From NCBI GenBank assembly GCA_023430465.1, contig JAEZAM010000049.1, forward strand, positions 1 through 64,000: 64,000 nt of DNA, read 5' to 3'. The stretch comes from Bacteroidota bacterium (GTDB lineage Bacteria; Bacteroidota; Bacteroidia; Chitinophagales; Chitinophagaceae). The translations under genes were made by a program, and so were the position numbers. Numbering within the stretch: position 1 is the first letter of the stretch; every line of letters begins with the position of its first letter. A model generated the notes under the pieces. That model was not told where the DNA came from, made no database searches, and was given only the letters and a program-made list of their open reading frames with translations. Positions 59,644 through 64,000 of this stretch are shown piece by piece.

Positions 59644-60357
59644 CTATAGCTTCAAATAGGCTGCCAATTGCAGAATATGGTTGTTTGTTCTTCCGCTGCG
59701 GTTCTTTACATATTGATTAAGATACCCGGCCTCCAGATCGATCACCGGATTGATGCGATAGCCCGCTGTCGCATAAAAACGGTTCTGGTCAAAATGCTGC
59801 CCGTTCACATTCGCCGTGTTGCCAAAGTTGAAGAATACCTCGTTTTGCAAAGCGGCAAACATCCCTTTTTTGAAACCCGGATCACCATTAAGAGGTTGCA
59901 CGGCCCGGGCGAAATACCGAATTCTGTTGGCGAAATAGGCATCCTCATTCTTAAGCTCATTGTTCACGACAGTGCTGCGGGAAATAAACCGCTGTTCCAG
60001 CCGGAAGCGGTGCGACAGTAAGGTGTGTTTGAATTTTTGTGCAATCAATAGCTGTTGCCATATCCTGTGCTCGGGCGCATAACCTGTCACGCCTGCCACA
60101 GTACGGCGGTTATGAATAAATGCATATCCCGCAGTCACCGTGAGCGTATTGTTGAGTTTTACATTCAGACCAACTCTTGCAAGAAAGGTTTGTGTATGTG
60201 TTAACTCGTCGCTACCCCGCCATTGGAGATCATTGTGAATGCTTGTTTTTTTTCCTGTTTTAAAAGTATTGAACGTTGCCAACCAACCGGTATGATTTGT
60301 TTGTGCATGGATTACGGATGTAAGCAGGAGGGCAAGGATAACTGCAGGTATTTTCAT
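59644..60357 (-). CDS. DUF2490 outer-membrane-like protein
   Basis: 237 aa. Signal peptide ends at SVIHAQ. The rest is built of alternating beta strands with aromatic ends (HNDLQWRGSDELTHTQTFLA, GYAFIHNRRTVAGV, RFRLEQRFISRSTVV, FYATAGYRINPVIDLEAGYL) and a hydrophobic last strand (HILQLAAYLKL), as in the DUF2490 family of predicted beta-barrels. Role unknown. TAATTTTA just upstream of the ATG is a near-consensus -7 element. Confidence 0.88.
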   Translation of the reverse strand: MKIPAVILALLLTSVIHAQTNHTGWLATFNTFKTGKKTSIHNDLQWRGSDELTHTQTFLARVGLNVKLNNTLTVTAGYAFIHNRRTVAGVTGYAPEHRIWQQLLIAQKFKHTLLSHRFRLEQRFISRSTVVNNELKNEDAYFANRIRYFARAVQPLNGDPGFKKGMFAALQNEVFFNFGNTANVNGQHFDQNRFYATAGYRINPVIDLEAGYLNQYVKNRSGRTNNHILQLAAYLKL

Positions 60358-60631
60358 CTGGTAAAATTAACCGTTCGTATTGATAATGGCGCGATAACAT
60401 ACGTTAACCCAACGTGGCCAATTTACCAAATAAAAATTCGGGCTGAATTGATCAAACCGATGTGCAGAAGTTACCTATTCCGCCAGTGCTAAAGGTTTAG
60501 GGCGCCAAAGGGGCTTTTCTCCACAGAGTGTGAATATTTGAACGATGGAAAATTCTGATGCACAAAATACTTTCGTAAGGGTCCCGCTCCCGCGGGAAAA
60601 ACACGGTTCATAAAAATAAATTTTTTTAATT
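60358..60631. other. divergent intergenic region upstream of nrdJ
   Basis: 274 bases without a gene. It contains the palindrome TCCCGCGGGA (60588-60597) and a direct repeat GTCCCGC-TCCCGC (60581-60593), and an A/T-rich leader directly before the nrdJ ATG. TACTTTCG at 60569-60576 is a weak -7 candidate. GCCAGTG at 60482-60488 resembles part of a cobalamin box but without the rest of a riboswitch. Confidence 0.5.
60588..60597. promoter_or_regulatory. palindrome TCCCGCGGGA upstream of nrdJ
   Basis: Perfect 10-base palindrome 34 bases before the nrdJ ATG, close to the expected promoter. A regulator site is possible; no known box matches. Confidence 0.35.
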
Positions 60632-63600
60632 ATGGCAAATAAAAAGCAGTCGTCCGCTAAAAGCGGATTGCGGTTTCAGCGTCGGTATACCAACGACACT
60701 GTCAGCGTGTTTGATATGTTCGAATACGACTACCGTACCTCTGTCATCAGGAATCCTTCCGGTGAAGTTGTGTTTGAGATGAACAACGTCGAGGTGCCCC
60801 GACAGTGGAGCCAGATTGCTACTGATATTCTTGCCCAAAAATATTTCAGGAAAGCGGGTGTGCCACAGCCGGATGGTACTACCGGCAGGGAAACTTCTGC
60901 AAAGCAGGTCGCCCATCGGCTTGCCAACTGCTGGCGCATGTGGGGTGAACGATACGGTTATTTTGCAAGCACTGCAGATGCACAGATTTTCTATGAGGAG
61001 CTTGTATACTCGATCCTCAACCAGATGTGCGTGCCCAACAGCCCGCAATGGTTCAATACAGGTTTATATGAGAGCTATGGAATAAAAGGAAAACCGCAGG
61101 GACATTATTATGTAGATCCGGTTGACGGTGAATTGAAAAAATCAACTTCTGCCTACGAGCGTCCTCAACCTCATGCCTGCTTTATCCTGAGCGTGGATGA
61201 TGACCTGGTAAATGAAGGTGGCATCATGGATCTCTGGGTCCGGGAGGCAAGGATATTCAAATACGGTTCAGGTGTCGGTACCAATTACTCCAACCTGCGG
61301 GGAGAGGGTGAAAAACTCAGCGGCGGTGGCACCTCTTCCGGGCTGATGAGTTTCCTGAAGATTGGTGACCGCGCCGCAGGCGCGATCAAATCCGGCGGTA
61401 CTACAAGGCGTGCCGCCAAAATGGTCTGCCTGGATCTCGACCACCCGGAGATCGTGGAGTTCATCAATTGGAAAGTGGAAGAAGAAAAAAAAGTAGGCGC
61501 TCTTATCAATGCCGGTTATGACAGCGACTATGAGGGCGAAGCATACAAAACCGTCAGCGGTCAGAACTCCAATAACTCTGTTCGCATTCCCAATTCGTTT
61601 TTTGAAAAACTCAAAGCGGGTGAAGATTGGGAGCTTAGGGGAAGAATGGATGGACGTGTAATGAAAAAAGTTCCTTCAAAGGAATTGTGGAACCAGATCG
61701 CTTATGCCGCCTGGCGCTGTGCGGATCCCGGAACTCAATACAATACGACCATCAATGAATGGCATACCTGCCCTGAAGGCGGCGAGATCCGGGCATCGAA
61801 TCCCTGCTCGGAATATATGTTCCTTGACAACACTGCCTGCAACCTGGCCTCTGCCAACCTGGTGAAATTTTATGATTCCACAACGAACCAGTTTGACGTG
61901 GAAGGGTATGAATATAACTGCAGGTTATGGACAGTGGTATTGGAAATATCTGTGCTGATGGCACAGTTCCCCTCAAGGGAAGTGGCCCAGCTAAGTTATG
62001 AATACCGTACACTGGGATTGGGGTATGCCAACCTTGGCACACTGCTTATGCTCAGCGGCATTCCTTACGATAGTGAAGAAGCAAGAGGCATGGCTGCGGC
62101 CATCACGGCTATCATGACCGGTACAGCTTATAAGACTTCAGCAGAAATGGCAGAGGTGCTGGGCGCCTTTCCACGGTTTGCAGACAACCGGGAGCATATG
62201 ATGCGGGTGATGAGAAATCACCGGCTCGCTGCGTATGATGCAGACGAGTATGAAGGATTGAGCCTGCGACCAATGGGACTGAAGGCACAATATTGCCCCG
62301 ACTACATCCTGAAAGCCGCCTGCAGGGCCTGGGATGATGCAGTGGAGCTGGGCGAAAAATTTGGCTATCGCAATGCACAGGCAACAGTGATCGCACCTAC
62401 CGGAACAATCGGCCTGGTGATGGATTGCGACACAACCGGCGTAGAGCCTGATTTTGCATTGGTAAAATTCAAAAAGCTTTCCGGTGGCGGCTATTTCAAG
62501 ATCATCAATCAGTCGGTTCCCACTGCACTGAAAAATCTTGGTTATTCTGAAAAAGAGATCGAAGGCATTATCCGTTATGCTGTAGGAGCGGCCTCTTTCT
62601 CCGGGGCACCTTTTATCAATCATCAGACGCTGAGTGAAAAAGGATTAATCGCGGAGGAAATTAAAAAACTCGATGCTGCTGTAGCAGCAGCATTTGACAT
62701 AGCGTTTGTTTTCAATAAATATTCACTCGGTGAAGAGTGCCTGAAACGCCTTGGATTTACGCCCGAGCAATACAATGATTTCGAATGGAGCCTGTTGGAA
62801 GCCCTTGGCTTCACGGAAGAACAAATCGAAGCAGCCAACGACTATGTCTGCGGCACCATGATGATAGAAGGCGCACCCGGACTGAAAAAAGAACACCTCG
62901 CTGTATTCGATTGTGCGAATAAATGCGGAAAGAAAGGCCAGCGGTATATACATGCACATGGACACATCCGCATGATGGGTGCAACCCAACCATTTATCAG
63001 CGGTGCTATTTCAAAGACGATCAACCTGCCACATGAAGCCAACGTGGATGAGATTGCAGATGCTTACCACCTGAGTTGGGAACTGGGACTGAAGGCCTGC
63101 GCCCTTTACCGCGATGGTTCTAAACTTTCACAACCACTGAGTAACAAGTCCGACAAGAAAAAGAAGACGGACGAACCCGCAACAGCAGCAGCAATATCCC
63201 CTGCGGCAACCCCGGAATCAAATATCGTGGACCTAGGTCAGCTAACCGTAGAGGAATTGCTTGAAGAAGTGCAGAAGCGTGTGCAGGCATCTCCGGATAC
63301 AAAGCTGAAACGTAAGCTCGCCAGCATTGTAGAGCGAAGATCATTGCCCGCAAAAAGACGCGGGTTTACTCAAAAGGCGAAGATCAACGGCCAGGCGATC
63401 TTCCTGCGTACAGGCGAATACGGCGACGGAACGCTCGGTGAGATCTTCATCGATATGGCAAAAGAAGGCGCAACCATGCGGAGCATGATGAACTGCTTTG
63501 CCATCTCGATTTCAATCGGATTGCAATATGGAGTACCGCTTGAAGAGTTCGTTGATAAATTTGCCTTCACCAAATTTGATCCATCCGGATTTGTGGAGCA

Positions 63601-63997
63601 TCCCAACATTCGCTCAACCACATCCATTGTGGACTTCATCTTCCGCGTGCTTGGATATGAATATCTCGGCAGAACCGATCTTGTCCACGTACTTGATAAA
63701 CCTGAAGTGATGAATACTGGCGCAGATGATTGGGACGATGTACCCTCTGGCCTGGAATACGAGAAAGCACCCGAGCTATCCAGCGTTCGGATCATTGCTC
63801 CGGTCAATGGAGGAGTAAAGTCGCAACGCACCACCGGACCAGTAACAAAAGCAGATGGAGGCATGGAGGCTGTCAACGCAGCCGCACGGAACATGCAAAG
63901 CGATGCACCTGCCTGCAATGTCTGCGGGCATATCATGATGCGCAGCGGCACTTGCTACAAATGCCTGAATTGCGGCAACCAGGGTGGATGCAATTAA
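60632..63997 (+). CDS. nrdJ: adenosylcobalamin-dependent (class II) ribonucleotide reductase
   Basis: 1121 aa, complete: the TAA stop is three bases from the window end. Class II hallmarks: GSGVGTNYSNLRGEGEKLSG, RAAKMVCLDLDHPEIVEFIN, NPCSEYMFLDNTACNLASAN with the radical cysteine region, and APTGTIGLVMDCDTTGVEPD. A Ser/Ala/Pro-rich linker (KKKKTDEPATAAAISPAATP) leads to the TSCPD-like C-terminal domain and then a zinc-binding end, CNVCGHIMMRSGTCYKCLNC, with the redox cysteines. It reduces ribonucleotides to deoxyribonucleotides without needing oxygen, using coenzyme B12. The N-terminal start is an ATG after a typical A/T-rich leader. Confidence 0.97.
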   Translation: MANKKQSSAKSGLRFQRRYTNDTVSVFDMFEYDYRTSVIRNPSGEVVFEMNNVEVPRQWSQIATDILAQKYFRKAGVPQPDGTTGRETSAKQVAHRLANCWRMWGERYGYFASTADAQIFYEELVYSILNQMCVPNSPQWFNTGLYESYGIKGKPQGHYYVDPVDGELKKSTSAYERPQPHACFILSVDDDLVNEGGIMDLWVREARIFKYGSGVGTNYSNLRGEGEKLSGGGTSSGLMSFLKIGDRAAGAIKSGGTTRRAAKMVCLDLDHPEIVEFINWKVEEEKKVGALINAGYDSDYEGEAYKTVSGQNSNNSVRIPNSFFEKLKAGEDWELRGRMDGRVMKKVPSKELWNQIAYAAWRCADPGTQYNTTINEWHTCPEGGEIRASNPCSEYMFLDNTACNLASANLVKFYDSTTNQFDVEGYEYNCRLWTVVLEISVLMAQFPSREVAQLSYEYRTLGLGYANLGTLLMLSGIPYDSEEARGMAAAITAIMTGTAYKTSAEMAEVLGAFPRFADNREHMMRVMRNHRLAAYDADEYEGLSLRPMGLKAQYCPDYILKAACRAWDDAVELGEKFGYRNAQATVIAPTGTIGLVMDCDTTGVEPDFALVKFKKLSGGGYFKIINQSVPTALKNLGYSEKEIEGIIRYAVGAASFSGAPFINHQTLSEKGLIAEEIKKLDAAVAAAFDIAFVFNKYSLGEECLKRLGFTPEQYNDFEWSLLEALGFTEEQIEAANDYVCGTMMIEGAPGLKKEHLAVFDCANKCGKKGQRYIHAHGHIRMMGATQPFISGAISKTINLPHEANVDEIADAYHLSWELGLKACALYRDGSKLSQPLSNKSDKKKKTDEPATAAAISPAATPESNIVDLGQLTVEELLEEVQKRVQASPDTKLKRKLASIVERRSLPAKRRGFTQKAKINGQAIFLRTGEYGDGTLGEIFIDMAKEGATMRSMMNCFAISISIGLQYGVPLEEFVDKFAFTKFDPSGFVEHPNIRSTTSIVDFIFRVLGYEYLGRTDLVHVLDKPEVMNTGADDWDDVPSGLEYEKAPELSSVRIIAPVNGGVKSQRTTGPVTKADGGMEAVNAAARNMQSDAPACNVCGHIMMRSGTCYKCLNCGNQGGCN

Positions 63998-64000
63998 ACA

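Noticed and set aside
60400..60631. cobalamin riboswitch upstream of nrdJ
   Set aside because: Only a GCCAGTG fragment is seen; the conserved B12 box and the supporting helices could not be traced.

Overview
The window is a stretch of chromosome from a member of the Bacteroidetes (Bacteroidota), most likely Chitinophagaceae or a close relative. The evidence is the gene content: an fused lpxC-fabZ gene, PorX, secreted proteins with type IX secretion (T9SS) C-terminal domains, exosortase N with its VIT-domain partner, DUF5686, a split transketolase, and a GGGP-synthase-like enzyme. It also fits the many TAnnTTTG -7 promoter elements, weak Shine-Dalgarno signals and A/T-rich leaders. No rRNA, tRNA, prophage, transposase or CRISPR array was seen. 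Coding density is high and most genes are housekeeping.

Layout. 1-2557: heptamer array and a DUF5686 outer-membrane protein (-). 2676-8014: five-gene (+) cluster of a membrane protein, a winged-helix regulator, a small membrane protein, an XrtN-system VIT protein and exosortase N. 8073-11450: a large secreted zincin-like/propeller/Omp85-like protein (-). 11614-18281: MBL hydrolase, flippase, secreted coiled-coil protein, di-haem peroxidase, ArfB, Dtd, a small secreted protein, MazG-like and YihY/BrkB; three convergent pairs here have directly adjacent stop codons. 18371-24924: glyS, an FNR-type reductase, a small secreted protein, mfd. 25107-31584: two T9SS cargo proteins, a subtilase (type A signal) and a CHU_C protein (type B signal). 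31634-37950: a 67-aa protein, gyrB, and the lipid A genes lpxC-fabZ and lpxD behind an HD-domain gene. 38105-42261: porX, a conserved hypothetical, a PhnP-like MBL protein, acyl-CoA dehydrogenase. 42273-49220: MsbA-like ABC exporter, rbfA, LolC/E-like permease, a repeat-flanked four-helix-bundle gene, transketolase N-subunit, WecA-like transferase, frr. 49233-58745: EamA transporter, PPK2, mscL, scpA, OsmC, L,D-transpeptidase-like, dxs, a LytS/LytTR pair, M28 peptidase. 58749-63997: GGGP synthase, DUF2490, class II ribonucleotide reductase.

How the genes fit together. Envelope biology dominates: lipid A synthesis, O-antigen/polymer initiation and flipping, lipoprotein-release permease, outer-membrane barrels, T9SS cargo with their regulator PorX, and a self-contained exosortase N system whose VIT protein carries its own PEP-like C-terminal sorting signal. 

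The most unusual non-coding signal is a family of short tandem arrays, 7-mers (CCAGCAT, AAAANTC, CACTCCR) and a 6-mer (GGTTRA), that sit just behind or across stop codons at several loci. In one case (45831-46360) hexamer arrays in inverted orientation bracket an A/T-rich four-helix-bundle gene, giving the look of a small mobile cassette. In another (35595-35665) arrays occupy the region immediately upstream of the predicted lpxC-fabZ -7 element. All functional calls are from reading the sequence; no database search was run.
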